The notes under the pieces: generated by a model | Seen by the model: only the letters and a program-made list of their open reading frames with translations | The model's database searches: none | Told to the model about the DNA's origin: nothing | Position numbers and translations under genes: made by a program | Shown: positions 14,293-22,305 of the stretch, in pieces | How positions within the stretch are numbered: the stretch's first letter is position 1 | Layout: every line of letters starts with the position of its first letter | From: Halomonas alkalicola | GTDB lineage: Bacteria; Pseudomonadota; Gammaproteobacteria; Pseudomonadales; Halomonadaceae | Direction: 5' to 3' | Assembly (NCBI RefSeq): GCF_030704205.1 | Contig: NZ_CP131913.1 | Location: 1,054,001-1,118,000 of the forward strand | DNA: 64,000 nucleotides

Positions 14293-15033
14293 ATGCTTGC
14301 GCAACTTCCCGAGGGCTTCACCACGCTGGTGACCGGCGCCGGCGGCGGCATCGGCCGGGCGGTGGTGGAGACCCTGCTGGCCAGCCCCAGGCCGGGCCGG
14401 GTGATCGCCGCCAGCCGGCGCCCGATGCCCCATGCAGATCCCCGCCTGGAGCCGCTGGAAGCCGACCTCACCACGCCCGAGGGCCGAGAGCGACTGGCCG
14501 CCCACCTGGACGGCACACCGCTTCACCTGACCTTCAACACCCTCGGCATGCTGCATGACGAGGCTCTCGGCATTCACCCAGAGAAGAAGCTCGACGACCT
14601 CGACGCCGAGGCCATGGCACACCTGTTCCACGTCAATGCCACGACCCCGGCCCTGCTGCTCCAGGCGCTGCAGCCCAGCCTGAAGGGAGGGCACCCGGCC
14701 CTGGTGGCCAGTCTCTCGGCCCGGGTCGGCTCCATCGATGACAATCGTCTGGGCGGCTGGTACGCCTATCGCGCCAGCAAGGCGGCCCATAACATGCTGA
14801 TGAGGACGGCCGCGGTGGAGCTGCGAGGGCTCAACAAAACCCTCGCCGTGGTCTGCCTGCATCCTGGCACCACGGATACCGGACTCTCACGCCCCTTCCA
14901 GGCCCGGGTGCCGGAAGGCAAGCTGTTCACACCGGCATTCGTGGCCGAGCGGCTTCTCGCGGTGCTGGGGGAGCGCGCGCTGGGCGGCGCCGCCAGCTTT
15001 TTCGACTGGGCCGGGGATCCGGTGGCCTGGTGA
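14293..15033 (+). CDS. Short-chain dehydrogenase/reductase family protein
   Basis: A 246-residue protein with the SDR cofactor motif TGAGGGIGRAVVE near residue 13, FNTLGMLHD in the NAG position, a serine in VASLSARVGS, and the YAYRASKAAHN motif (YxxxK), followed by HPGTTDTGLSRPF. This resembles the CsgA/Rossmann group of SDRs found beside core genes in marine gammaproteobacteria; the substrate is unknown. The start is set by AGGAGACACGTC before the ATG at 14293. Confidence 0.85.
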   Translation: MLAQLPEGFTTLVTGAGGGIGRAVVETLLASPRPGRVIAASRRPMPHADPRLEPLEADLTTPEGRERLAAHLDGTPLHLTFNTLGMLHDEALGIHPEKKLDDLDAEAMAHLFHVNATTPALLLQALQPSLKGGHPALVASLSARVGSIDDNRLGGWYAYRASKAAHNMLMRTAAVELRGLNKTLAVVCLHPGTTDTGLSRPFQARVPEGKLFTPAFVAERLLAVLGERALGGAASFFDWAGDPVAW

Positions 15034-15061
15034 TCACCACCCATGGCGCCATAAGCGGTTA

Positions 15062-15073
15062 ATCAACGTTGAT
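15062..15073. promoter_or_regulatory. 12-bp palindrome ATCAACGTTGAT, candidate operator
   Basis: A perfect palindrome about 97 bp upstream of the XRE/S24-like regulator at 15170. Autoregulation is inferred from position only. Confidence 0.35.
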
Positions 15074-15169
15074 GCGCGTTATTGCACAGCCGCACAGGAT
15101 CCCGGATGATCGTCGCCGGCTTTTCCTAACGTTCCGATAACACAAGACATGCAACGACAGGATGAAGAG

Positions 15170-15760
15170 ATGGATTCACTAGGCCCGCGCATCAAGGAGC
15201 TCCGTCTGGAGGCCAACCTCAACAAGGCGGCCCTGGCTCGACGGGTAGGCGTTTCGGACGTGACCATCTCCTACTGGGAGTCGGGCGCCATCCGCCAGAT
15301 CGGCCACGAGCGGCTGGTGGCGCTGTCCCAGGCCCTGGGCTGCCCCCTGTCGCGGCTGCTGGAGGGCGAGAACGGCGGCCGGGCCGCCCCTCTCTACCTG
15401 CGCAGCCAGCCCCCCGCCCCCTGGCAGGACCCCGCCGCCGGACGCATCGAGCTGCCCTTCGAGCTGGTGCCCGCCCAGCAGTGGGAGGGAGAGTGCTTCC
15501 TGCTGACCCCGGCCCCTGGCGAGCATTTCGACTTCCTGAGCGAAGGTGACCTGGTCGCCGTGGCCCCCACCGACATCTTCCATCAGACCGGGCTCTACCT
15601 GGTCGAGCGAGAGGGGCGTCACTGCATCCGTCGCGTCAGCCAGGACGATGACGGCAAGCTGCTGTTCAGCGCCGAGGAGAGCGACCGGGTCGAAGGCTAT
15701 ACCCCGGACACCCGGCTGCTGGGCAAGCTGGTGGCCCGCTGGCAGACCGCCCCACTCTGA
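15170..15760 (+). CDS. XRE-family transcriptional regulator with a LexA/CI-like C-terminal domain
   Basis: A helix-turn-helix at about residues 4-60 (IKELRLEANLNKAALARRVGVSDVTISYWESG) is followed by a C-terminal domain (about 90-196) with the beta-rich S24/LexA layout: GDLVAVAP, then GLYLVEREGRHCIRRV, and LLGKLVARW at the end. I do not see a clear Ser-Lys autocleavage dyad, so it may be a sensor without self-cleavage. The start is the ATG at 15170 after AGGATGAAGAG; an upstream ATG at 15149 would add seven residues. A perfect palindrome lies upstream. Target genes are unknown. Confidence 0.8.
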   Translation: MDSLGPRIKELRLEANLNKAALARRVGVSDVTISYWESGAIRQIGHERLVALSQALGCPLSRLLEGENGGRAAPLYLRSQPPAPWQDPAAGRIELPFELVPAQQWEGECFLLTPAPGEHFDFLSEGDLVAVAPTDIFHQTGLYLVEREGRHCIRRVSQDDDGKLLFSAEESDRVEGYTPDTRLLGKLVARWQTAPL

Positions 15761-15779
15761 GGCGGCCCGCTTCCTCGCT

Positions 15780-16376
15780 CTACTCGACGCCCAGCACCTC
15801 GACCTCGACCCGATCATCGGTCCGGCGCGGCTCGCTGCCCACCAGGAAACGCCGGGAGACACTGGCCACCTGCCCCAGGCCGTGTCGTGAGGTACTCACC
15901 AGCGGACCGCTCAGGTGCTCGCCCTGCTGGCCGATCTTCCGCCGCACCTCCAGCGGCTGCACGCTGGCCTCGGGCAGGTTCACGGTAATGGTGTAGCCGC
16001 CGTCCGGCAGGCCACTGCCCGGGCCGAAGGGACCGGCATGGAAGCGCCCTTCCTGCAGGGTGGTACGTTGCTGCCAGCGCACGCCGCTCAGTTCCCGCTC
16101 CACCACGATCTGCAGCCGCGCCCCCTCGGGCAGATTGCTCTCCCCCTCGACCATCAGCCGCCGGTCGGTGCGCAGGCTGGCCGCGAACTCGATGGCGACC
16201 GGCTCGTCGAAGGGTGCCACCTCGGGTTCCGGTTCGGGCGCCGGCGCCTCGACGACCACCTCCGCTTCCGGCTCCTCTGCCGGCGCCTCGGGCGCCGCGT
16301 CACCATTATCGGCGCCGCCGCAGCCCGCCAGCAGCAGCAGCAGCCCCAGGCTGCATCCTCGATACCACAGCTTCAT
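15780..16376 (-). CDS. Probable outer-membrane lipoprotein, function unknown
   Basis: About 198 residues. It starts MKLWYRGCSLGLLLLLAGC, a lipoprotein signal with an LAGC lipobox. A low-complexity Glu/Pro/Ala linker follows (about residues 25-60), then a beta-rich domain with EGARLQIVVERELSGV and GGYTITVNLPEA. The ATG at 16376 follows GGGAGGT. I do not recognise the family; the linker-plus-domain design suggests a periplasm-facing binding or envelope protein. It overlaps no neighbour. Confidence 0.75.
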   Translation of the reverse strand: MKLWYRGCSLGLLLLLAGCGGADNGDAAPEAPAEEPEAEVVVEAPAPEPEPEVAPFDEPVAIEFAASLRTDRRLMVEGESNLPEGARLQIVVERELSGVRWQQRTTLQEGRFHAGPFGPGSGLPDGGYTITVNLPEASVQPLEVRRKIGQQGEHLSGPLVSTSRHGLGQVASVSRRFLVGSEPRRTDDRVEVEVLGVE

Positions 16377-16447
16377 GCATGACCTCCCAAGCGATGACTC
16401 CCAGGCCAAGGCTATCATCGGCTCGGGCTGCCCGTCCCGTGAACCAC

Positions 16448-16771
16448 TCAACGTGGCTCGGCGCAGTCTCGGCAGAGGGTAGCGAACGGCAGGGCCTCGA
16501 GACGCTCGCCCGCGATCGGCTCCTCGCACACCTCGCAGAGCTCCCCTTCGCCGCCGTCGATGCGCGCCAGGGCATGCATCACCTGACGCAGCTCATCCTC
16601 GGCCTCCCGCTCCAGGGCATCGACCACCTCGTCGTTCTGCAACTCGATGGCCTGCTCCTCCATGTCCTTGTCCAGCGGGCCTGCACGCTGCTCCTTGTGG
16701 TCACGATAGCGATCGATTCGCTCGACCAGCTCGTCACGCAGGGTCTCGAGTCGCTGCTTGCGCTCCATCAT
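16448..16771 (-). CDS. DksA/TraR-family C4 zinc-finger protein
   Basis: A 107-residue protein with an N-terminal coiled coil (about 1-60), the segment EREAEDELRQVMHALARID, and a C-terminal zinc finger with cysteines in CEVCEEPI and LCRDC. Family members bind RNA polymerase through the secondary channel. It is shorter than E. coli DksA (151 residues) and lacks the DxxDxA tip motif in its classic form, so it may be a DksA paralogue or a TraR/YbiI-like protein. Confidence 0.85.
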   Translation of the reverse strand: MMERKQRLETLRDELVERIDRYRDHKEQRAGPLDKDMEEQAIELQNDEVVDALEREAEDELRQVMHALARIDGGEGELCEVCEEPIAGERLEALPFATLCRDCAEPR

Positions 16772-16928
16772 GGTCCTGCCTCCCGTCGCCAGGCGTACCG
16801 GAGTGGCACCGCCTGTCCTTCTTCATAGCACATGCCGACCGTCCCACGACCCGGCAATTGCCTGTCGGCACGGGTTTTCCACTAGAATGCCCTCTTCACG
16901 ACAACCCATGACGATCGAGGAGACGCCC

Positions 16929-17735
16929 GTGGATCCCCTGTGGTGGCTGGCCTATCTGGCCCTGGGAAGCTTCGTTGGCCTGATGGCCGGCATGCTCGGC
17001 ATCGGTGGCGGCGGCATCATGGTGCCGATCCTGACCTTCCTGTTCGTGCTCCAGGGCGTCCCCCATGAGCACCTCGCCCACCTGGCCCTGGGCACCGCCA
17101 TGGCCGCCATCGTGCCGTCCGCCTCGGCCAGCCTCTGGTCGCACCATCGGCATGGCGCGGTGAACTGGCATGTCGTTCGCCTCATCACCCCCGCGATCCT
17201 CGCCGGCACCTTCCTGGCCACCTTCATCGCGGCCCTGATACCGACCCGCGGCCTGGCGGTCTTCTTCGCCTGCTTCATGGTACTGATGTCGCTGCAGATG
17301 TTCGCCAACCTCAAGCCCAGGCCATCGCGCACCCTGCCGGGCGCCGTCGGCCTCTCCGGAGCGGGGTTCGGCATCGGCGGCATCTCCGCGCTGGTGGCCA
17401 TCGGCGGCGGCTCGCTCACCGTGCCCTTCCTCACCTGGTGCAACGTCCGGCTGCCCCAGGCGATCGGCACCTCCGCCGCGGTGGGCCTGCCTATCGCCCT
17501 GGCCGGGGCGCTGGGCTACCTGATCAACGGCTGGGGCACCGCCGGCCTGCCGGATGCCGCCTGGGGCTATGTCTACCTGCCCGCCCTGCTGCTCATGGCG
17601 CCCTTCAGCATCCTCACCGCCCCCCTCGGCGCGAGGCTCGCCCACCGCCTGCCGGTGGCGCTCCTCAAGCGGGTATTCGCGGTCATGCTGATGCTCCTGG
17701 CGCTGCAGATGCTCTACACGGTGTTCACCGCCTGA
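16929..17735 (+). CDS. TauE/SafE-family sulfite exporter-like permease
   Basis: An inner-membrane protein of about 268 residues with eight predicted helices and the two duplicated glycine-rich TauE signatures: GLMAGMLGIGGGGIMVPIL near the N-terminus and GFGIGGISALVAIGGGSLTVPFL in the middle. I chose the GTG start at 16929 because GAGGAG lies 9 nt upstream; the ATG at 16908 has no ribosome site. The family exports sulfite, sulfoacetate or related anions; the substrate here is unknown. Confidence 0.88.
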   Translation: MDPLWWLAYLALGSFVGLMAGMLGIGGGGIMVPILTFLFVLQGVPHEHLAHLALGTAMAAIVPSASASLWSHHRHGAVNWHVVRLITPAILAGTFLATFIAALIPTRGLAVFFACFMVLMSLQMFANLKPRPSRTLPGAVGLSGAGFGIGGISALVAIGGGSLTVPFLTWCNVRLPQAIGTSAAVGLPIALAGALGYLINGWGTAGLPDAAWGYVYLPALLLMAPFSILTAPLGARLAHRLPVALLKRVFAVMLMLLALQMLYTVFTA

Positions 17736-17759
17736 GCGCGTGCCGACCAGGCGGGCCCG

Positions 17760-17996
17760 TCAGGTCATGTCGAGGGCCGCATAGCCCTCCTCGGTCAGCG
17801 TCAGGGTCTCCCCCTCCCGGCCGGCATGGGGCGTCACCGTGATCAGCCCCTTCTCCTCGAGCGCGGCGATATCCTCACGCAGCGCCGGCAGCAGGGCGTC
17901 CTCGTCTGAGTAGCCGAAGGGCGAGGAGAGGACCCCGCCATGCTGCAGCAAGCGGGCCAGCAGCTCCAGCTGGTGGTCGGTCAGTTCGTGGGACAT
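17760..17996 (-). CDS. Small protein of unknown function, winged-helix-like
   Basis: 78 residues (MSHELTDHQLELL...). The pattern of a helix, a YSDEDALLPALREDIAALEEKGLI segment and TVTPHAG...LTLTEEGYAAL resembles a small winged-helix, but it is too short to name a family. An in-frame ATG three codons upstream is an alternative start. It is convergent with the TauE/SafE permease gene. Confidence 0.55.
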   Translation of the reverse strand: MSHELTDHQLELLARLLQHGGVLSSPFGYSDEDALLPALREDIAALEEKGLITVTPHAGREGETLTLTEEGYAALDMT

Positions 17997-18227
17997 GGCC
18001 GTCATCTCGCAGAGTAAGGTTCCAGGGTTAGCGTCGCTCGCGCTTGAAGGATCGCCCTCACCCACAGGGTACAAGGCCTGACCCTGATCTGCCGGCAGTG
18101 CGGCAACCGCGAAGCGCCGACCGCCTTCTCCCAGACCGGCCCGACGGGCCGCAGCATGTCCGCCATGGGCAACCCGCGCCGGGGGCTGGTAGAATGCTGG
18201 CCTCTCCGAACAACCCCGTGATGCCCG

Positions 18228-18293
18228 ATGCCCCAGCTCGACCGCACCTTCTCCGTCGCCCCGATGATGGATTGGAGCTCACGCCAGCAATGA
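18228..18293 (+). pseudogene. dusA: Detached 5' end of dusA (original start)
   Basis: The ATG at 18228 reads MPQLDRTFSVAPMMDW, the normal DusA N-terminus, then runs into foreign sequence and stops at 18293. The same FSVAPMMDW segment recurs at 19478 in the full dusA gene. This is the original start, cut off by a 1.2-kb insertion. Confidence 0.85.
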
Positions 18294-18416
18294 CGGGCAT
18301 TTCAGCGACTCAGTAGCAAATTCGCAGCAACATGAAGCCGAAATTGCCGCCGACGGCATGGCGTATCAGAGCATAACCGAGCCCGGCCCCTGGTTCTTAG
18401 GTGGCGCTGCCCCGCC

Positions 18417-18456
18417 TTGACTATAGGGCGCCGCCTATATAGGCTTTACCCTATAG
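18417..18456 (+). promoter_or_regulatory. Promoter and operator of the toxin-antitoxin module
   Basis: TTGACT (18417) starts a region with nested dyads: CTATAGGG (18421-18428) pairs with CCCTATAG (18449-18456) around the palindrome GCCTATATAGGC (18433-18444). This is a typical autoregulatory operator for an XRE antitoxin; binding is inferred. The gap 18294-18471 holds nothing else. Confidence 0.6.
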
Positions 18457-18471
18457 CCGAAGGATGACCCT

Positions 18472-18813
18472 ATGTGGCAAATCGAGCAGACCAGGACGTT
18501 TGAAGAGTGGTACTTCTCGCTCGACGATGCCGACCGGGAGAACGTACTGGCCGCGCTCTTGATGCTGAGGGAGCGAGGGCCGATGTTGCCCCGGCCGCAT
18601 GCCGACACGGTGAACGGCTCGCAGTATCGCAACATGAAAGAGCTGAGGATTCAGAGCCAGGGCCGGCCGCTCCGGGCCTTCTTCGCCTTCGACCCGCGGC
18701 GAACCGGCATCGTGCTATGCGCCGGAGACAAGACCGGCAACAAGCGTTTCTATGATGACCTGATCCCAGTGGCCGACCGGGAATACGCCGCCCACCTGGA
18801 ATCCTTGAAGTGA
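18472..18813 (+). CDS. RelE/HigB-type toxin (phage Gp49-like family)
   Basis: 113 residues. The N-terminal MWQIEQTRTFEEWYFSLDDADRE and the core MKELRIQSQGRPLRAFFAFDPRRTGIVLCAGDKTG match the Gp49/HigB branch of RelE mRNA interferases. In this branch the toxin gene precedes the antitoxin, as here (10 bp gap). Conserved Arg and Lys residues near RPLRAFFAFDP and GDKTGNKRFY are in place, so the toxin looks active. Confidence 0.88.
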   Translation: MWQIEQTRTFEEWYFSLDDADRENVLAALLMLRERGPMLPRPHADTVNGSQYRNMKELRIQSQGRPLRAFFAFDPRRTGIVLCAGDKTGNKRFYDDLIPVADREYAAHLESLK

Positions 18814-18823
18814 GGTGATAGCC

Positions 18824-19126
18824 ATGACCCGCACCCTGGACCAACTGCTCGCCAGCGAGCGACCCGAGGTCGTCAGCCGGGCCAAGGAGAAGGCAGACGA
18901 GATGCTGCTCGAGCTGCGCCTGGCGGAGGTTCGCCGCCTGGTCGAGATGACGCAGGCAGAGATGGCCGAGGCCCTCGGCGTCAAGCAACCGACCATCGCC
19001 GGCATGGAGAAGGGCGGCCAGGACCTCCGCCTGAGCTCCCTCAAGCGCTACGTCGAGGCCATCGGCGGCAAAGTGCGTCTCGACATCGAGCTGCCCGACG
19101 GCACCCATCACGGGTTTTCGGTGTGA
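18824..19126 (+). CDS. XRE-family antitoxin (HigA-like)
   Basis: 100 residues from the ATG at 18824, preceded by GAGGTGATAGCC. The helix-turn-helix is LVEMTQAEMAEALGVKQPTIAGMEKG (about residues 40-66). The N-terminal helix probably neutralises the upstream toxin and the HTH binds the operator dyads at 18421-18456. It overlaps the next gene by 4 bp (GTGTGA). Confidence 0.88.
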   Translation: MTRTLDQLLASERPEVVSRAKEKADEMLLELRLAEVRRLVEMTQAEMAEALGVKQPTIAGMEKGGQDLRLSSLKRYVEAIGGKVRLDIELPDGTHHGFSV

Positions 19127-19350
19127 CTCGCGCCCTCGAATACCAGGGCTATGCCGCCCGCATCGAGTTCGACGCCGAAGACGAGGTGTTCGTCGGCCAC
19201 GTCCTCGGGATCGCCGACCGCATCAGCTTCCACAGCGCGCGCGCCGCCGAGTTGCAGGCCGCCTTCCGCGCCGCTGTCGACCACTACCTGGAAGACTGCC
19301 GGGCCATCGCCCGGGCCGCCGCCGAGAGCGGCTTACAGCCCGGGCACTGA
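19123..19350 (+). CDS. HicB-like protein lacking the C-terminal DNA-binding domain
   Basis: 75 residues: MTRALEYQGYAARIEFDAEDEVFVGHVLGI...ISFHSARAAELQAAFRAAVDHYLEDC is the partial RNase H-like fold of HicB antitoxins. Typical relatives continue for about 35 residues with a ribbon-helix-helix; here the frame ends at SGLQPGH. The GTG start overlaps the antitoxin stop, so it is the third gene of the operon. No HicA toxin is present. It could be a truncated relic, or an accessory protein of the TA pair. Confidence 0.7.
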   Translation: MTRALEYQGYAARIEFDAEDEVFVGHVLGIADRISFHSARAAELQAAFRAAVDHYLEDCRAIARAAAESGLQPGH

Positions 19351-19441
19351 CCGGCGGCCAAGGCCGACGCGGTGCAACAGGTGAAGCAGCAGGCCGAATC
19401 GTGACGACAATCCCCCAAAGGAGGGAGGCTAGACGCCTGAT

Positions 19442-20452
19442 ATGGTAGGAACAACCCCAGCAGACGCGGCCCGCCGATTTTCTGTGGCCCCCATGATGGA
19501 TTGGACGACCCGCGACTACCGCGCCTTCGCCAGGACCCTGACCCGCCACGCCCTGCTCTATACCGAGATGGTCACCACCGGCGCCATCCTTCACGGCAGC
19601 CCCCGGGAGCGCTTTCTCGGCTTCGATGCGGTGGAGCATCCGCTGGCCCTGCAGCTTGGCGGCAGCGACGCCGGCGAGCTCGCCGAGTGCGCCGCCATCG
19701 CCGAGGCCTGGGGCTATGACGAGGTCAACCTCAACGTGGGCTGCCCCAGTGACAGGGAGCAGAACAACCTGATCGGCGCCTGCCTGATGGCCCACCCCGA
19801 GAAGGTGGCCGCGGCGGTGCGCGCCATGCGCGAGGCGGTGTCGATCCCGGTCACGGTCAAGTGCCGCATCGGCATCGACGACCAGGATGAGGACGCGGAT
19901 CTCGAGCGCTTCATCGCCACGGTGGCCGACGCCGGCTGCGACACCTTCATCGTGCACGCCCGCAAGGCCTGGCTGCAGGGCCTCTCGCCGAAGGAAAACC
20001 GCGATATCCCGCCGCTCAACTACCCCCGGGTGCACCGCCTCAAGGCGAGCCGCCCGGCACTGCATATCGGCATCAACGGCGGCATCAGGACCCTCGAGGA
20101 GTGTCGTGCGCAGCTCGAGCAGGTGGACAGCGTGATGGTGGGGCGCGAGGCCTACCAGAACCCCTGGCTGCTGGCCGGCGTGGACCAGGCGCTCTACGGC
20201 GAGCCCGGCCCGGCGGTCAGCCGACACGCGGCGGCACGGGCCTTTCGCCCCTACATCGCCCGGCGCCTCGAGGAGGGCGCCAAGCTCAACCACATCACCC
20301 GCCACCTGCTGGGCCTCTTCCAGGGCCAGCCCGGGGGCCGGCGCTTCCGCCGCCACCTCTCCGAGAACGGCCACCTCGACGGGGCCTGCCTGCGGGTCTT
20401 CGACGACGCCCTGAGCCTGGTCCCCGAACGCGACGCCGTCGCGGAGAGCTGA
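19442..20452 (+). CDS. dusA: tRNA-dihydrouridine(20/20a) synthase
   Basis: FMN- and NADPH-dependent reduction of uridine in the tRNA D-loop. The 336 residues have the FMN-site FSVAPMMDWTTRDYR, the catalytic-cysteine motif NLNVGCPSD, FIVHARKAWLQGLSPKENR, and NGGIRTLEEC. The first 11 residues (MVGTTPADAAR) come from the inserted element, which replaced the original start at 18228; AAGGAGGGAGG supplies a ribosome site. Expression now depends on sequence inside the element. Confidence 0.95.
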   Translation: MVGTTPADAARRFSVAPMMDWTTRDYRAFARTLTRHALLYTEMVTTGAILHGSPRERFLGFDAVEHPLALQLGGSDAGELAECAAIAEAWGYDEVNLNVGCPSDREQNNLIGACLMAHPEKVAAAVRAMREAVSIPVTVKCRIGIDDQDEDADLERFIATVADAGCDTFIVHARKAWLQGLSPKENRDIPPLNYPRVHRLKASRPALHIGINGGIRTLEECRAQLEQVDSVMVGREAYQNPWLLAGVDQALYGEPGPAVSRHAAARAFRPYIARRLEEGAKLNHITRHLLGLFQGQPGGRRFRRHLSENGHLDGACLRVFDDALSLVPERDAVAES

Positions 20453-20462
20453 GCCGCCGCCT

Positions 20463-21495
20463 TCAGTAGAGCGGGTCGGGCGGGGGCGAGAGGCTGGAGT
20501 GGAAGTCCTCGATGGCGCTCTCCGCCTCCTCGATGGCGTCGAAGCGGGCGATATGGAAGAGCGCCTCCCCCTCGTTGGCCAGGGGCAGTCGACTCATCCC
20601 GATGACGATGCCGTCGGCCATGGAGCGCACCTCTCCTTCCGCGTTGCCGAAGGGGTCGGCGACACGCCCCAGCAGCTCCCCCTTCGCCACCCGGTCGCCC
20701 AGGCGCACCTGAGGGCGCAGGATGCCGTCGATGGGCGCCCGGGCCCAACTGGAGCCGTTGGCGGCCCTCCGCCGCCGGCGGCGCGCGACGGCGGTGCTCG
20801 CCGGTCAGCATGCCGAGCCGGCGCATCACCCGCAGCACGCCGCGCACCCCGGGGGTGATCGCCCACTCATCGAAGCGTAGCGCCTCGCCGGCCTCGTAGG
20901 TGAGTACCGGGATGCCGCGCGTCTGGGCATAGTGGCGCAGGCTGCCCTCGCGCAGCTCGGCGTTGAGAATCACCGGCGCGCCGAAGGCGTTGGCCATGCG
21001 CTCGGTCTCACTGCCGCTCTCCAGCTGGGCGCGGATCTGGGGCAGGTTGGTGCGGTGGATCGCGCCGGTGTGCAGGTCGATGATATGGGTGGCGTGGTCG
21101 ACGATCTGCTCCCGAAACAGCGCCGCCACCCGCCCGCCCAGGGAGCCCGACTCGCTGCCCGGGAAGCAGCGGTTGAGGTCGCGCCGGTCGGGCAGGTAGC
21201 GGCTGTGCTGCACGAAGCCGAAGACATTGACGATGGGTGCGGCGACCAGGGTGCCGCGCAGGCCCTGGAGCTGCTTGGAACGCAGCAGCCGGCGCACGAT
21301 CTCCACGCTGTTGATCTCGTCGCCGTGGATGCCCCCGCACACCAGCAGCGTCGGCCCCGCCTGGCGGCCATGCACCACCTCCACCGGTATATAGAGCGGC
21401 GCATGGGTGTAGAGCCGGGCTACCGGCACATCGATCTGGGTGCGACTGCCGGGGGCAATCCGTATGCCGGCGAGGTCGAAGGGAGCGCGGGCCAT
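20463..21495 (-). pseudogene. Succinylglutamate desuccinylase/aspartoacylase-family M14 deacylase, frameshifted
   Basis: The N-terminal part (from the ATG at 21495) carries the zinc-site motif GGIHGDEINS, RDLNRCFPGS, DLHTG and LTYEAGEAL. After LGMLTGEHRRR the frame is lost in a GC-rich stretch at about 20745-20790. It resumes in another frame as NGSSWARAPIDGILRPQVRLGDRVAKGE and runs to the stop at 20463. The whole gene would encode about 343 residues, typical of this family. The zinc domain is complete upstream of the shift, so a truncated product could fold in part. The substrate is unknown. Confidence 0.8.
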
Positions 21496-21583
21496 GGCGA
21501 GTCATCCTGTGACGGGGCGAGGTTTCCTTTATACCCGTGTCATCAGGGGGTTGGCGAGGGCGGCGACGGCCGCCCACCAACCA

Positions 21584-21599
21584 TACATTGACGAATGTA
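21584..21599. promoter_or_regulatory. AcrR-type operator before the TetR gene
   Basis: TACATTGACGAATGTA is a 6+4+6 palindrome 58 bp before the tetR start. It closely matches a second dyad at the efflux operon (28999-29014) and the TACAT/ATGTA core known for AcrR. Autoregulation is inferred. Confidence 0.7.
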
Positions 21600-21656
21600 A
21601 AAGTCGCGACAATCGGTTAGAATCACTTCCCCACCGCTTGATGGAGTCCGCCCCAC

Positions 21657-22274
21657 ATGGCGCGAAAGACCAAGGCCGAGGCCGCCGCGACCCGCGAGGC
21701 CCTGCTCGACGCCGCCGAGGAGGTGTTCCTCGAGAAGGGCGTGGCCCGCACCTCCCTGGAGCAGATCGCCCGCCATGCCGGCATGACCCGGGGAGCCGTC
21801 TATTGGCACTTCAAGAACAAGGCCGACCTCTTCCAGGCCATGCTCAACCGGGTACGCATGCCCTTCCAGGAGCTGGTGGAGGAGATCGGTGACCCGAGCC
21901 TTGCCGACGCCCCCCTGGAAGCGATCCGCCTGGCCTGCGTCAGCGGCTTTGCGCGCCTCGAGCGGCCGCGCTACCGCCGTGTCCACGCCATCCTGATCCA
22001 CCACTGCGAGGTGTTCGGCGACATCGACCCACTCGCCATGCAGAACGAGATGGCCGAGGAGTCCTGCGGCGCCCTGCGTGACTACCTGCAGAGCGCCGCC
22101 AGACTCGGCCAACTGCGCGAGGATCTCGCGCCGGAGGTGGCCGCCAAGCTGCTGCAGTCGATGCTCGGCGGGCTGTTCCACGACTGGCTGCGCAATCACG
22201 AGCAGCTCTCCATCCTGGAACAGGGCAACCTGCTGGTGGAGACCCAGCTCGGGCTGTTCAGACGCCAGGCCTGA
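21657..22274 (+). CDS. TetR-family repressor of the AcrR/TtgR type
   Basis: 205 residues. The helix-turn-helix is TSLEQIARHAGMTRGAVYWHFKNKADLFQAM, the typical AcrR-type sequence, followed by a helical ligand-binding domain (about 60-205). The matching dyads before its own gene and before the RND operon 6.6 kb away point to control of the efflux pump and of itself, with drugs or lipophilic molecules as likely inducers. An enoyl-CoA hydratase gene separates it from the pump. Confidence 0.9.
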   Translation: MARKTKAEAAATREALLDAAEEVFLEKGVARTSLEQIARHAGMTRGAVYWHFKNKADLFQAMLNRVRMPFQELVEEIGDPSLADAPLEAIRLACVSGFARLERPRYRRVHAILIHHCEVFGDIDPLAMQNEMAEESCGALRDYLQSAARLGQLREDLAPEVAAKLLQSMLGGLFHDWLRNHEQLSILEQGNLLVETQLGLFRRQA

Positions 22275-22305
22275 TCCGGCCCGGCGCCCTGCCCTTCCGG
22301 TCAGG

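Larger units (their letters stand above)
18264..19505. mobile_element. Mini integrative island in dusA, flanked by 13-bp att-like repeats, carrying a TA module
   Basis: ATGATGGATTGGA occurs at 18264-18276 and again at 19493-19505, 1229 bp apart, both inside the codons for APMMDW of dusA. Between them are a toxin-antitoxin pair and a HicB-like gene, and no integrase. The 5' end of dusA is a known target of a family of tyrosine integrases, and insertion restores a new dusA 5' end, as seen here. The absence of an integrase suggests an internally deleted remnant or an element moved in trans. Confidence 0.75.
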
